A stretch of 64,000 nucleotides of DNA from assembly GCF_001998865.1 (NCBI RefSeq), contig NZ_CP019607.1:2170001-2234000 (forward strand), in the 5' to 3' direction. The notes below the pieces were generated by a model. It worked only from the letters and a program-made list of their open reading frames with translations, was not told the origin of the DNA and searched no databases. Positions 35,510-44,075 of the stretch are shown in pieces. Position 1 is the stretch's first letter; the number at the start of each line of letters is the position of its first letter. The stretch is from Tessaracoccus flavescens (GTDB taxonomy: Bacteria > Actinomycetota > Actinomycetes > Propionibacteriales > Propionibacteriaceae). A program made the translations under genes and the position numbers.

Positions 35510-37419
35510 GCGGCGCTCTTCCGGGTCCGGGCAGCCCGCAGGCCGTTGAGGATCACGACGACCTCGGCGATCTCGTGCACGAGCACCACGGCCGCGAGCC
35601 CCAGGACGCCGAAGAGGGCGAGCGGGAGCAGGGCGGTGATGATCAGCAGCGAAAGGATGATGTTCTGGTTGATGATGTGCCGTCCGCGGCGGGCGTGGTC
35701 GAACGCACGCGGCAGCAGGCGCAGGTCGTGGCCGGTGAACGCGACGTCGGCGGACTCAATCGCGGCATCCGAGCCGGTCGCGCCCATCGCGATGCCGATG
35801 TCGGCAGCGGCGAGGGCGGGAGCGTCGTTGATGCCGTCGCCGATCATCGCCACAGCCCCCTTCTCGCCGAGTTCTGCGATCGCGGCGGCCTTGTCCTCCG
35901 GGCGCAGCTCGGCACGCACGTCGCCGATCCCGGCTTGGGCGGCGAGGGCGCGGGCGGTGCGAGCATTGTCGCCGGTGAGCATGGTGACCCCGATGCCCTG
36001 TGCGGCGAGGGTGCGGACGACCTCGGGGACCTCGGGACGCAGCTCGTCGCGGACGCCAATCGCGGCGACCGGCGTGCCGTCGCGGTGCACGATCACGACC
36101 GTCATGCCCTGCTCCTCCAGCCCAGCAACCTGCTCGCCGAGCGTCCCGGCGTCGAGCCAGCGCGGGCTGCCGACCGTGATCCGCGCACCGTCGAGGGTTC
36201 CCTCGATGCCGTGCCCGGCCTGCTCGGTCACACCGTCAGCCGCGGGGGCCCCGGGGGCCGCGGCGGTGATCGCGGCCGCAAGGGGGTGGGTGCTGTGCTG
36301 CTCGAGCGCGGCGGCCCAGGCCAGCGCCTGCTTCTCGGTCACGCCCTCGGCGGTGAGGACGGCGGTGACGGCGGGCTCGTTGCGGGTCAGGGTGCCGGTC
36401 TTGTCGACGGCGACGTGGCGGATCACGCCGAACCGTTCGAACACGGCCCCGGACTTGATGATCACGCCGAACTTGCTCGCCGACCCGATCGCGGCCACCA
36501 CGGTCAGCGGCACCGAGATCGCCAGCGCGCAGGGAGATGCCGCCACGAGCACGACGAGGGCGCGGGTGATCCACAGCTCCGGGTCGCCGAGCAGCGACCC
36601 GATGATCGCGACGAGGGCGGCGAGGATCAGCACGCCCGGGACGAGGGGCCGGGCGATGCGGTCGGCGAGGCGGGCGCGGTCGCCCTTCTCTGCCTGCGCC
36701 TTCTCCACCAGGTCGACGATCGTGGTCAGCGAGTTGTCGGTGCCCGCCGCGGTCGTCTCGACCTCGAGCGCCCCAGCGGTGTTGATCGCGCCCGCGGAGA
36801 CGGTGTCGCCGGGTTCGACTTCGACCGGGATCGACTCGCCAGTGATCGCGGACGTATCCAGGCTGGAGCGTCCCGTGCGGACGATGCCGTCGGTCGCGAT
36901 CCGCTCACCCGGCCGCACCAGCATCAGCTGACCGACAGCCAGGTCCTTCGCCGGGACCTCGACCGATGCTCCGTCGCGGCGGATGGTCGCGGTCTCCGGG
37001 ACGAGCTTGAGCAGCGCCCGCAGCCCGCCGCGGGCACGGTCCATGGCCTTGTCCTCCAGCGCCTCAGCGATCGAGTACAGGAACGCCAGGGCGGCGGCCT
37101 CCTCGACATACCCGAGGATCACCGCGCCGACCGCGCTGATCGTCATCAGCAGGCCGATGCCGAGCTTGCCCTTGAACAGCTTCCGGATCGCGCCCGGGGT
37201 GAAGGTCGACGCGCCCAACAGCAGACCGATCCAGAACAGCACCAGCGCCGGGACCTCCAGCCCCGCCCACTCCAGCACCAGGCCGGTCAGGAACGCGACG
37301 CCGGAGAAGACCGGGACCATGATCCCGCGGTCCCGCCACCAGGGACGCGCCGCCTCCTCGGCTTCCTCTCCCGAAGTGGTCTCAGGCTCGTCGTGCTCGC
37401 AGCCGCACGCCGCGCTCAC
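35506..37419 (-). CDS. cadA: Cadmium/zinc/cobalt P1B-type ATPase CadA
   Basis: The 637-aa metal exporter starts with a short Cys/His/Glu head (ACGCEHDEPE). It has the actuator TGESIPVEVEPG, the membrane motif SPCALAISVP (Ser-Pro-Cys instead of CPC), [36 protein letters not shown] and the final-helix motif LVHEIAEVVVILNGL. The SPC and HE motifs are those of the P1B-4 subgroup. GTG 37419 overlaps the cmtR stop; the frame's upstream extension is shadow. The CmtR neighbour points to cadmium as an inducer. Confidence 0.92.
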   Translation of the reverse strand: MSAACGCEHDEPETTSGEEAEEAARPWWRDRGIMVPVFSGVAFLTGLVLEWAGLEVPALVLFWIGLLLGASTFTPGAIRKLFKGKLGIGLLMTISAVGAVILGYVEEAAALAFLYSIAEALEDKAMDRARGGLRALLKLVPETATIRRDGASVEVPAKDLAVGQLMLVRPGERIATDGIVRTGRSSLDTSAITGESIPVEVEPGDTVSAGAINTAGALEVETTAAGTDNSLTTIVDLVEKAQAEKGDRARLADRIARPLVPGVLILAALVAIIGSLLGDPELWITRALVVLVAASPCALAISVPLTVVAAIGSASKFGVIIKSGAVFERFGVIRHVAVDKTGTLTRNEPAVTAVLTAEGVTEKQALAWAAALEQHSTHPLAAAITAAAPGAPAADGVTEQAGHGIEGTLDGARITVGSPRWLDAGTLGEQVAGLEEQGMTVVIVHRDGTPVAAIGVRDELRPEVPEVVRTLAAQGIGVTMLTGDNARTARALAAQAGIGDVRAELRPEDKAAAIAELGEKGAVAMIGDGINDAPALAAADIGIAMGATGSDAAIESADVAFTGHDLRLLPRAFDHARRGRHIINQNIILSLLIITALLPLALFGVLGLAAVVLVHEIAEVVVILNGLRAARTRKSAA

Positions 37420-37775
37420 TCGCCCGCCCCCGTCCCGCAGCAACCCGGCACTGTGCACGAAGAGTCCACGCAGGGCGCGTGCTCGTCGACAGCGAGCGTC
37501 ACGTCCACCAGTGCGGTGAGCGCCGCCGCCAGATGCGGGTCGGCGATCTCGTAGCGCGTCTGCCGCCCCTCCGGCTCGGCGACGACGATGCCGCAGTCGC
37601 GCAGACAGGTCAGGTGGTTGGAGACGTTCGAGCGAGTCAGCTCCAGCTCGCGCGAGAGCACGGCCGGGTAGCTCGGGCCGTCGAGCAGGGTCATCAGAAT
37701 CCGGGAGCGCGTCGGGTCCGCCATGGCCCGGCCGAGCCGGTTCATGACGTCGAGACGAGAAGCAACAGTCAGCAT
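37416..37775 (-). CDS. cmtR: ArsR-family cadmium/lead sensor CmtR
   Basis: The 119-aa winged-helix repressor has recognition helix RSNVSNHLTCLRDCG. Cys57, Cys61 and Cys102 fall at exactly the positions of the Cd/Pb ligands of M. tuberculosis CmtR, and two more Cys residues follow in the tail (SSCTVPGCCG). It heads the operon cmtR-cadA-lspA-thioredoxin-like, in which every junction overlaps. The -10 box TATAGT (minus strand) ends 7 bases before the ATG, so the mRNA is probably leaderless. Confidence 0.93.
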   Translation of the reverse strand: MLTVASRLDVMNRLGRAMADPTRSRILMTLLDGPSYPAVLSRELELTRSNVSNHLTCLRDCGIVVAEPEGRQTRYEIADPHLAAALTALVDVTLAVDEHAPCVDSSCTVPGCCGTGAGE

Positions 37776-37776
37776 G

Positions 37777-37793
37777 CACTGAACTATACAGTG
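37777..37793 (-). promoter_or_regulatory. Candidate CmtR operator and -10 box
   Basis: CACTG-N7-CAGTG is a perfect 5-bp inverted repeat that encloses the -10 hexamer TATAGT, directly in front of the cmtR ATG. A repressor bound here would block RNA polymerase. Confidence 0.6.
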
Positions 37794-37867
37794 TTGGCTG
37801 ACTTATTGTCGACTCGCCAGGGCTGCCGCACGCGCTCCGCGCGCTTGCCCTCGGGAACCCTGGTCGC

Positions 37868-38770
37868 CTACTTTCGCCAGCGCGGCCACTTCGGCAGCCC
37901 GCGGTCCTTCCAGGTCTCCACGAGGCCAGCGACCCAGCGGACGGACGCGAAGAGCCCGTAGCTGGCCCCGGCGAGGCCCACACCGACCACGAGCCAGCGC
38001 CCGATTCCGAGCCACACGCTCCCGTTTACGTCCAGCGCCCACTGAGCGCCCGTGATGAGCCCGGCGATGCCCATCCAGAGCCCAGCGATGACCACGACCA
38101 CCGGCAGGAGTGCGAGGCACATCGCGGCGGCAGCCGACCAGAGCTGACGGGTCTCCAGCTTCGCCGTGGCGGCGATGATCCGCTCGGCCCGCTCGTTCGA
38201 CGCGTCGAGGTTTGCCGTCATCGTCGCCGAGGCCTCCCCGGTGACCTGCTCGACGGCCTTCTCGACCCGCTCCTCGGTGCGCTTCTCGATCCGCTGCACG
38301 GCTCCGCCGACCTGGCTCACGAGCTTCTGGTTCGCTGCGGCCTGCGCCTTGAGCCCCTCAATCGCCGAGGCCGTAGCCGCGTGATTCTTCTGCGCCTCCG
38401 CGACCAAGCTCCGCGACGCGGCGTTCAAGCTCTCGCCGTTGAGACTCCGCGCGAACTCGCCGAGCGTGCTCGCGATCTCGTTCTGCCTGCTCTCGATACT
38501 CGCGATCCTCGCGGACACGTCGCTGGAGGGCGAGGAGGTCGACGCCGGGGCCGCGATCCTCTCCAGCCGCCTCGTCGTCTCCTCGTCCATGACCTTCACG
38601 AACCCCGCGAGCTTCTTCTGCTGCTCGGCCAGCCGGTCGAGCCTCGCGTTCTGCGCCTCGACGGCGGTGAGGATCGAGGTCAACACCTCCATCGTCGCCG
38701 GACTGCCGAGCTGCTGCGGCGGCTGCTCGTGCGCGTTCTGCTGCTTCAGCCTGTCGAGCGCTGCGCTCAT
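37868..38770 (-). CDS. Coiled-coil membrane mobilisation accessory protein (MobB-like)
   Basis: The protein is 300 residues. The first ~200 are helical and coiled-coil rich (LTAVEAQNARLDRLAEQQKKL, IASIESRQNEIASTLGEF, QRIEKRTEERVEKAVEQ). The C terminus has two or three membrane helices (WSAAAAMCLALLPVVVVIAG, WLVVGVGLAGASYGLF). It overlaps the relaxase C terminus by 413 bases in another frame, as mobB does inside mobA in RSF1010-type plasmids. A role linking relaxosome and membrane is inferred. Confidence 0.65.
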   Translation of the reverse strand: MSAALDRLKQQNAHEQPPQQLGSPATMEVLTSILTAVEAQNARLDRLAEQQKKLAGFVKVMDEETTRRLERIAAPASTSSPSSDVSARIASIESRQNEIASTLGEFARSLNGESLNAASRSLVAEAQKNHAATASAIEGLKAQAAANQKLVSQVGGAVQRIEKRTEERVEKAVEQVTGEASATMTANLDASNERAERIIAATAKLETRQLWSAAAAMCLALLPVVVVIAGLWMGIAGLITGAQWALDVNGSVWLGIGRWLVVGVGLAGASYGLFASVRWVAGLVETWKDRGLPKWPRWRK

Positions 38771-39644
38771 GTTCCTGCTCCTTCTGCTGCTGGTGGTAGT
38801 CGAAGAACGCGGCTGCGCCCTCCGGTGTGAAATCCGCCGAGAGCGCACTCGTGCGCTTGCGGCGCTCAGCGCGCCCGGACTCGCCGCGGCGGTCCTCGAT
38901 GTAGAGCGTCCAGGTCTCCTGACCGGCGCGCTTGCCCTTCTTGCTGACTGGGCTGTGCAGCCGCATCCGCGGCACCCGATCCCCGTCATCACCGAGCTGC
39001 TGGTTCTGCTCCTCGATCACCGAGACCAGACCGGCCTTGTCCACCGCGCGGGGATCGGCCAGCGCCGCACTCATCCGGTCGCCCATCTCGCGGTCGAGCG
39101 ACCCCTCGGCGAAGTCTTCGCGGCGCAGCTCCCAGTCCTTCGGCGCGTGCTCCAGCCGCTTCACGACCGAGAGCCCGTGCTCGCGCATCAGCTCGTCGTT
39201 CGCCGACTGCACGCCCTTCTGATTCCCGGCCTTGCGGTCGTGGAACGTGCGATAGTCCGAGAGCGCCTTTCCCGTGCGGTTGTTGTGATTGAGAACCAAA
39301 ATATGGTTGTGCGGCTTCTTTCCCCGCCCATCCACATGACTGACGACGAGGCAGTCGGAATCCGGGTGCATCTTCTTGGCGAGCTGGTAGCCCAGGTCGT
39401 TCACCCGCTGCACGTGTTCGGGGTTCTTCGGGTCGAACTCCTCGTCGCTGAACGACTGGCGGTAGTGCAGCGCCTCGACCTCGCGCGTCGTGTTCTGCGT
39501 GAGCGCCCGAGCGCGCGCCGAGAACGCGCCGGGGCCTCCCGGCACATCGCACGTGATCGCGACGCCACGCTCGTCCTCCTTGCCCCGGATATAGCGCTCC
39601 GTGTCGGCGGCGCTGGCGCTCGGGCTGTAGTGCGTCGTGCTCAC
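38358..39644 (-). CDS. Relaxase (MobA/MobL-type HUH nuclease)
   Basis: The 428-aa protein starts at a GTG overlapping the upstream stop. The relaxase core has VVSHVDGRGKKPHNHILVLNHNN with the metal-binding His-x-His (motif III) and a Tyr candidate near residue 6 (HYSPSA) or 17 (RYIRG). After residue ~290 the chain becomes Glu/Arg/Ala-rich and lies over the MobB-like gene in a different frame, so this tail may be partly chance coding. It nicks oriT and pilots the strand during mobilisation. Confidence 0.75.
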   Translation of the reverse strand: MSTTHYSPSASAADTERYIRGKEDERGVAITCDVPGGPGAFSARARALTQNTTREVEALHYRQSFSDEEFDPKNPEHVQRVNDLGYQLAKKMHPDSDCLVVSHVDGRGKKPHNHILVLNHNNRTGKALSDYRTFHDRKAGNQKGVQSANDELMREHGLSVVKRLEHAPKDWELRREDFAEGSLDREMGDRMSAALADPRAVDKAGLVSVIEEQNQQLGDDGDRVPRMRLHSPVSKKGKRAGQETWTLYIEDRRGESGRAERRKRTSALSADFTPEGAAAFFDYHQQQKEQEHERSARQAEAAERARAAAAAARQSGDDGGVDLDPHRRRGAEREARPAGRAAEEARGVREGHGRGDDEAAGEDRGPGVDLLALQRRVREDREYREQAERDREHARRVRAESQRRELERRVAELGRGGAEESRGYGLGD

Positions 39645-40231
39645 GAGGCCGTCCGATCACCGAGCAGGGCGCGGACCTCGCGCAGCAGCTCGATCAGCTC
39701 GGGCACCTCCGACGACAGCGCAACCGCCTCACCGGCACGTGCTCGGTGGTCCAGGTCGTTGACGTTGATCGCCAGCGGGCGGATCTGCGCGGCCAGCTCG
39801 CGCGCGTCCGCCGACACCTGCGCGCGCGCCTCGACGCCGAGCAGGTGCGCGGCCACGGCGGCGTCCAGCTCCTCGCTCCGAGAGGCGTGGAGGGCATCTC
39901 GGACGACGGCCCGCACCCACGTGCCCGGAGCCAGCCCGAGCCGCTTCGCACGAGTGCGAAGCGCCGCGAGCGTGGCCTCTCCGAAGTCGGTATCGAGCTT
40001 CGCGCGGCCCCCACGACGACGCTTCGCGCCGCCGTGACTCTGCCGCACAGCCTCCGCATCAGCCCGACCGGTTTTCACCTGGGAGTCGGCCTGCTGCTCC
40101 ACCTGTACGCCAGAGTGGCAAGCAGTAGGCCTGTCGGACACATCGCTGACGCTCGTGTCCTCCAGCCCTGCTTGCGAGGGGGCTCCGCCCCCTTCGATCC
40201 CCTGGAAGAGCGGGTGCTGATCGGCGCTCAT
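39641..40231 (-). CDS. Relaxosome accessory protein (MobC-like)
   Basis: The 196-aa protein has a disordered acidic/Gln-rich N-terminal ~60 residues, a basic patch (GGAKRRRGGRAK) and a helical domain. The helical domain (FGEATLAALRTRAKRLGLAPGTWVRAVVRDAL) resembles a ribbon-helix-helix region, and is followed by PLAINVNDLDHRARAGEAV, a MobC-type segment. It is coupled to rep upstream (ATGA) and to the relaxase downstream (GTGA). It probably binds oriT DNA next to the relaxase. Confidence 0.7.
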   Translation of the reverse strand: MSADQHPLFQGIEGGGAPSQAGLEDTSVSDVSDRPTACHSGVQVEQQADSQVKTGRADAEAVRQSHGGAKRRRGGRAKLDTDFGEATLAALRTRAKRLGLAPGTWVRAVVRDALHASRSEELDAAVAAHLLGVEARAQVSADARELAAQIRPLAINVNDLDHRARAGEAVALSSEVPELIELLREVRALLGDRTAS

Positions 40232-41664
40232 GCCGCACCTCCGATCAGCGCCAGCGGCACGTCCGGGCTGCGCACCGCGAGCCCGCTCAGCAGTTCGACA
40301 ACCGCGCTCTCGGCGTCGTGCTCCGCGGAGGTCTCCGGACCGTAGGTGAGCTCGCGCGACGGAGCCACCTGCTGGTGGTACGAGTTGCCGTTGACGCCCG
40401 GCGTGTGCGCGGCCGCCGGAAGGCTGCACTGATGCCACTCGTAGGGCTCGATCTTCCCGATGTGCTGCACGAGGTAGCGGTTGATATCGTCGGCGCGGAA
40501 CACCTTCACGACCGATGCCAGGCGACGGATGAACTGGTCCAGCGCCTCGTCCACGTTGCCCTTCTGGCGGGCGTAGAAGAAGAACTCGACCGGCTCGATG
40601 GTGGCCGTGATGACGATCAGTCGCGGAGCCACCTCGCCCTTGTTCTTGTAACGCGCCTTCGCCGGGGAGGCGTTGTACGGATCGAGCAGCAACAGCCAGT
40701 CGTTCGCATCCATCGCCGAAGCCCGCAGATCGTCGAGCAGCAGAACCTCCTCCCCGCGCCAGTCATCGAGCGGGTTGCCCGTCGCGGCCCGGTAGACCTG
40801 CCACCGCTCGCCGTTCGCGTTCGCCGCGTCAATCGCCGCCATGATGAAGTCCGTTGCGAACCGCGTCTTGCCGATCCCGGCATCCCCGTGGACGAACACC
40901 ACATGCGTTGAGAAATCACCGGCGCGGAGCTTCGCTGCCGCCCGATACGCGCGGCGCTGACCATAGGCCGACAGTGCGTCGTCGATCTCCCGCTGATGCC
41001 GCGAGTAGATGTCGAACAGGCCATCGGTGAGCATGATCTGATCGCGCGTGATCTCGCCCTGGAGCACCCGCTCGCGCATGTCCTCGAAGTTCTCGGCGAC
41101 GACCTTCTTCTTCACGTGGGCGCGGCCCTTGAGCCACGTCTCCCGGCGCAGGGCGTCGATGCCGAGGTAGTCCGGCCCGCGCACCGTGGCGACCTCCGAA
41201 GGGGCGTACTGGTGCTTGTCCGCGTACTTCACGTGCGTCAGGTACGACAGCATGTTGTCGAAGGCGTAGCGTCCGCGACCGGGCTTCTCGACGTACTGCG
41301 GCTCGACGCCGATGCCGAACGCGAGCCGATCCAGCGGCGCGCTCTTCGAACGACTGGCGAACTTGATCACCGCGTGCAGGTGATCCGGCTTCGGCTCGAC
41401 CACGAGTGCCTTCTCCGTGTCGCTCCAGACCTCGCGCTCGTCCTTGTCGTGCACGATGCCGTAGGCCTCGACGACTTCGCAGCCGACCGCCTCGAGCCGC
41501 TGCACGATGTAGGTGAGGATCGGCCCGGCCCCCTGCTGGAGCAGCGCGGCCCCGTTCGCATCCTCGGCAGCCCAGGTCCAGTACGACGGATCGAGGTATT
41601 GCGTGAGTCCGATGCTCGTGGGGTTGTTCTCCTGCTTAGCCACGGCGACCACCGCCCGCGACAT
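40228..41664 (-). CDS. rep: Replication initiator: HUH endonuclease plus P-loop helicase domain
   Basis: The 478-aa protein has a Rep_2-like nuclease domain: EAYGIVHDKDEREVW (motif I), KPDHLHAVIKF (motif II, His-x-His) and FDNMLSYLTHVKYADKHQY (motif III). A helicase-like domain follows with Walker A VFVHGDAGIGKTRFATDF and Walker B EEVLLLDDLRA, then RLIVITATIEPVEFF. This two-domain layout is that of Gram-positive rolling-circle Reps and of CRESS-like Reps. There is no good ribosome site; translation is probably coupled to the overlapping upstream ORF. Iterons lie just upstream. Confidence 0.85.
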   Translation of the reverse strand: MSRAVVAVAKQENNPTSIGLTQYLDPSYWTWAAEDANGAALLQQGAGPILTYIVQRLEAVGCEVVEAYGIVHDKDEREVWSDTEKALVVEPKPDHLHAVIKFASRSKSAPLDRLAFGIGVEPQYVEKPGRGRYAFDNMLSYLTHVKYADKHQYAPSEVATVRGPDYLGIDALRRETWLKGRAHVKKKVVAENFEDMRERVLQGEITRDQIMLTDGLFDIYSRHQREIDDALSAYGQRRAYRAAAKLRAGDFSTHVVFVHGDAGIGKTRFATDFIMAAIDAANANGERWQVYRAATGNPLDDWRGEEVLLLDDLRASAMDANDWLLLLDPYNASPAKARYKNKGEVAPRLIVITATIEPVEFFFYARQKGNVDEALDQFIRRLASVVKVFRADDINRYLVQHIGKIEPYEWHQCSLPAAAHTPGVNGNSYHQQVAPSRELTYGPETSAEHDAESAVVELLSGLAVRSPDVPLALIGGAA

Positions 41665-41983
41665 CGTAAGGAGCGTGCGGCGCCTTAAATGACCCCCTAT
41701 TGACCCCCAAATGAGACCCCAAATGATCCCGCGAGGTCACGCGGCGGTGCGAGGGCGGAACCGGCTCCTGACCAGGCATGTTGGTGCATGGCGCGGCAAT
41801 CGACAAGCCCTTGCCGCGCCCGTAGGAACGAATGAAGCTCCCGAAACTCTTGGAGTGCGGAACACGGCTTCCGGCGGTCATCACGACGACGGGCAGCCCG
41901 CCTCCGGCGGGTGCCAGGGCAGGCCCTCCGGGCGGGGTCAGGTCGGCGGACACGAGGGCGCTGGTGCAGTCGGTGGTGCTCAT
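41636..41983 (-). CDS. Small ORF upstream of rep, unknown
   Basis: The 115-aa frame starts with an ATG that overlaps the stop of the HTH gene (ATGA) and ends 29 bases inside rep. It has no recognisable domain and is Pro/Gly/Ser-rich (DLTPPGGPALAPAGGGLP). The iterons fall inside it. It is kept because of the tight coupling on both sides, but it could serve only as a translational lead to rep. Confidence 0.4.
   Translation of the reverse strand: MSTTDCTSALVSADLTPPGGPALAPAGGGLPVVVMTAGSRVPHSKSFGSFIRSYGRGKGLSIAAPCTNMPGQEPVPPSHRRVTSRDHLGSHLGVNRGSFKAPHAPYDVAGGGRRG
41687..41730. repeat. Tandem iteron-like repeats upstream of rep
   Basis: Four direct near-repeats of 10-12 bases follow each other: AAATGACCCCC, TATTGACCCCC, AAATGAGACCCC and AAATGATCCC. 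They begin 23 bases upstream of the rep start. They are a candidate Rep-binding origin or rep operator. Confidence 0.6.
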
Positions 41984-42228
41984 CGGGCACCGCCCTTGCG
42001 GTAGCGCTTGATGACGGCCTGATGCGTGACGCCGAGGGCATCGCCGATCCTCGCCCAGGTCACCCCATCGGCGCGGGCGTCGGCGACGGCGATCTCGACG
42101 GCTTCTTCCAGCACGGAGCGGAGCACGCCGAGGTCGTAGAGATGCGCTTCCGCGTCGGCGAGAGTGGGATCGCCCAGACGCCAGCGGAAGCCGTTCACGT
42201 GGTCGAAGGCAGCGGAGTTGGCGCTCAT
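41980..42228 (-). CDS. Small helix-turn-helix protein
   Basis: The 82-aa protein has a C-terminal HTH of the sigma-70 region 4/MerR type (ARADGVTWARIGDALGVTHQAVIKRYRKG). It likely binds DNA and may control the element's replication or mobilisation genes. It shares start-stop overlaps with both neighbours (TGATG and ATGA). Confidence 0.65.
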   Translation of the reverse strand: MSANSAAFDHVNGFRWRLGDPTLADAEAHLYDLGVLRSVLEEAVEIAVADARADGVTWARIGDALGVTHQAVIKRYRKGGAR

Positions 42229-42440
42229 CAGCGACCACCACCCATCACGGCGGCGACGGCGGCGCGCTGGCGCGGGGTCAGCGGCGTGCTGGTCAGGCGC
42301 TCACCGGCACGACGACCGGCGGCGAGGGCAACGGCGATGACGGGATCGAGCCCATCAGCTTGCGAAACGGGGATCAGGTCCTGGTCGAGCCCAGGACGGT
42401 CCAGCGCGGAGGCGCGGGGAGCGTCGATAACGACAGACAT
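42228..42440 (-). CDS. Small hypothetical protein
   Basis: The 70-aa protein is unrecognised. The C terminus has RLTSTPLTPRQRAAVAAVMGGGR, a basic helix. It heads the run of overlapping genes leading to rep. Nothing convincing is seen between 42441 and 42621, although inverted GC stretches are present. Confidence 0.5.
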   Translation of the reverse strand: MSVVIDAPRASALDRPGLDQDLIPVSQADGLDPVIAVALAAGRRAGERLTSTPLTPRQRAAVAAVMGGGR

Positions 42441-42621
42441 CGGAAGTCCTCAAACATGAGTGTGCTTCCGGTTCCCCGCCACGGTAGTTGGGCTGTTTGA
42501 CCGGCTACTCATCCGGGAGTAGAACCCGCGCTTCTAAGTCGCGGCCCCGGTGGGATCTTCTTGTCTGCAACCATTCTCCCATGACTCGACTCACCAGTCC
42601 ACTGACGAGTCGACTCGCGTG

Positions 42622-44056
42622 TCAGTCGCGACGCGGCTCTATTCGAATGAGGTCGGGGTCGAACTTCACGTGACCCGGCGCGATGGGTTCGATGGTCACC
42701 GTTACCAGCTCGTCCACGAGCATCCGGCGGCGGTCCATGTCCAAGGCCTTCCACTTCGACTCGACGACCTCCCGGCGCTCCATGGTGCCGAGCGACTCGT
42801 CCACGTCCCCCAGCAGCTTCGCCGCCACCGACACCGAGCGGTCGAGTATCTCCGCGTCGATCTGGTCGATGCGGGCCTTTCCGCCCCTGATCGCCTCCGT
42901 GATCTCCAGGACGGGCTGGCGCACGTCCAGCAGCAGCGGGCTCAGCTCCTTGACGCGCTCGACCAGAGCGTTCCGCTCGGAGCAGCGCCTCGCGGTCCGG
43001 CCCGTCGTCCTCCTGCGGCATCACGAGGTCGTGCACGTCCACCGACGACAGGCGGGTGAGCACCGCCTCGGTGACCATCGCATCGACGGGCTCGCGCTGG
43101 CGGGTGAGGTGGAACTGCTCGCCGCAGCGGTACGTCGGCTGCTTGCGGCTGTTGGTCCCCGAGACGAGCGTCGCGCCGCACTTCCCGCACAGGCCAATCG
43201 TGGACAGGAGGTACTTCGGCTGGTTGCCCTGCCTCGCCGACCTCCGCACGTTGTCCTCCAGCTTTGCCACCGCGGCCCGCCACGTCTGCTCGCCAACGAT
43301 GGGCGGGAACGCGTCGCCCTGCACCGGGTACAGCTCGCCCGAGGCGTAGTGCTTGATGTAGCCAGCGTAGAGCGGGTTCGCCAGCAGGTACCGCACGGCA
43401 TCGACGGAGAACGCCGACCCGCGCGCGGTCAGATGACCGGCGCTGTTCAGGTCCTCGCGGATGCGACGGATCGACAGCGACGGCTCGCCGAGGAACGCAT
43501 CGAAGGCCCGCCGTACGGCGTCGGCCTCCGCCTCGATCAGCTCACCCTCCCTCGTCCAGCCGAACGCCTTCCAGGAGGACGCCGGGATGCCCTCGGCGCG
43601 GCGGCGCTCGTTCGACCTGATCTGACGCTCCGCCTTGCGGCGCGCCTCGAACCGCGCGAGAGCGGCGAGCATCGTCGCCCGGAACTCGCCGTCCGCCGTC
43701 GAGAGGTCGATCTCGCCGTCCACGGTGACGACGCGCAGGCCGAGGTCGATCAGCGTGTTCAGGTCCTTCGTGCTGCGCAGGAGGCGGTCCATGTCCACGG
43801 CGACGACCATCGAGAACCTGCCCGCGCGGGCGTCGTCCAGCATCTCGGCCCACCGGGTGCCAGCGCGGCGCTTCTTCGTCGCCGACACAGCGTTGTCGTC
43901 GTAGACCTCGACGACCTCCCAGTCCTTGGCCTCGGCGAGAGCCCTGATCTTCCGCAACTGGGTCTCGACCGTCCACCGGTCGCCCTTGCGATCCATCGAG
44001 GCGCGGACGTACGCGGCGACCTCGTTCGTCTTCCTCAGCGATACCAGTTCAACCAT
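42622..44056 (-). pseudogene. Large serine integrase with one frame break
   Basis: About 478 residues if one base is corrected near 42,980. The resolvase domain has AAYVRASMDRKGDRWTVETQ (catalytic Ser) and VVAVDMDRLLRSTKDLNTL. The Recombinase domain has AFGWTREGELIEAEADAVRRAF and VRYLLANPLYAGY, and the zinc ribbon has IGLCGKCGATLVSG with YRCGEQFH. After LLRAER the frame is lost, and the next frame continues NALVERVKELSPLLLDVRQPV to the stop at 42622. It starts 20 bases from the right att arm, the usual place for a phage-type serine integrase. Confidence 0.85.
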
Positions 44057-44075
44057 GCAACCAAGCTTACGTGAA

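Noticed and set aside
35464..37554. A 696-codon open frame antisense to cadA
   Set aside because: The composition is that of a complement of a coding region (Gly/Arg/Asp-rich), there is no ribosome site or motif, and cadA is unmistakable on the other strand.
42505..42560. A T-arm-like sequence (GGGTTCTACTCCC on the minus strand) near the integrase, as a tRNA or att remnant
   Set aside because: No acceptor stem, D-arm or anticodon arm can be folded around it, and the element's true att arms are at 34603 and 44076.
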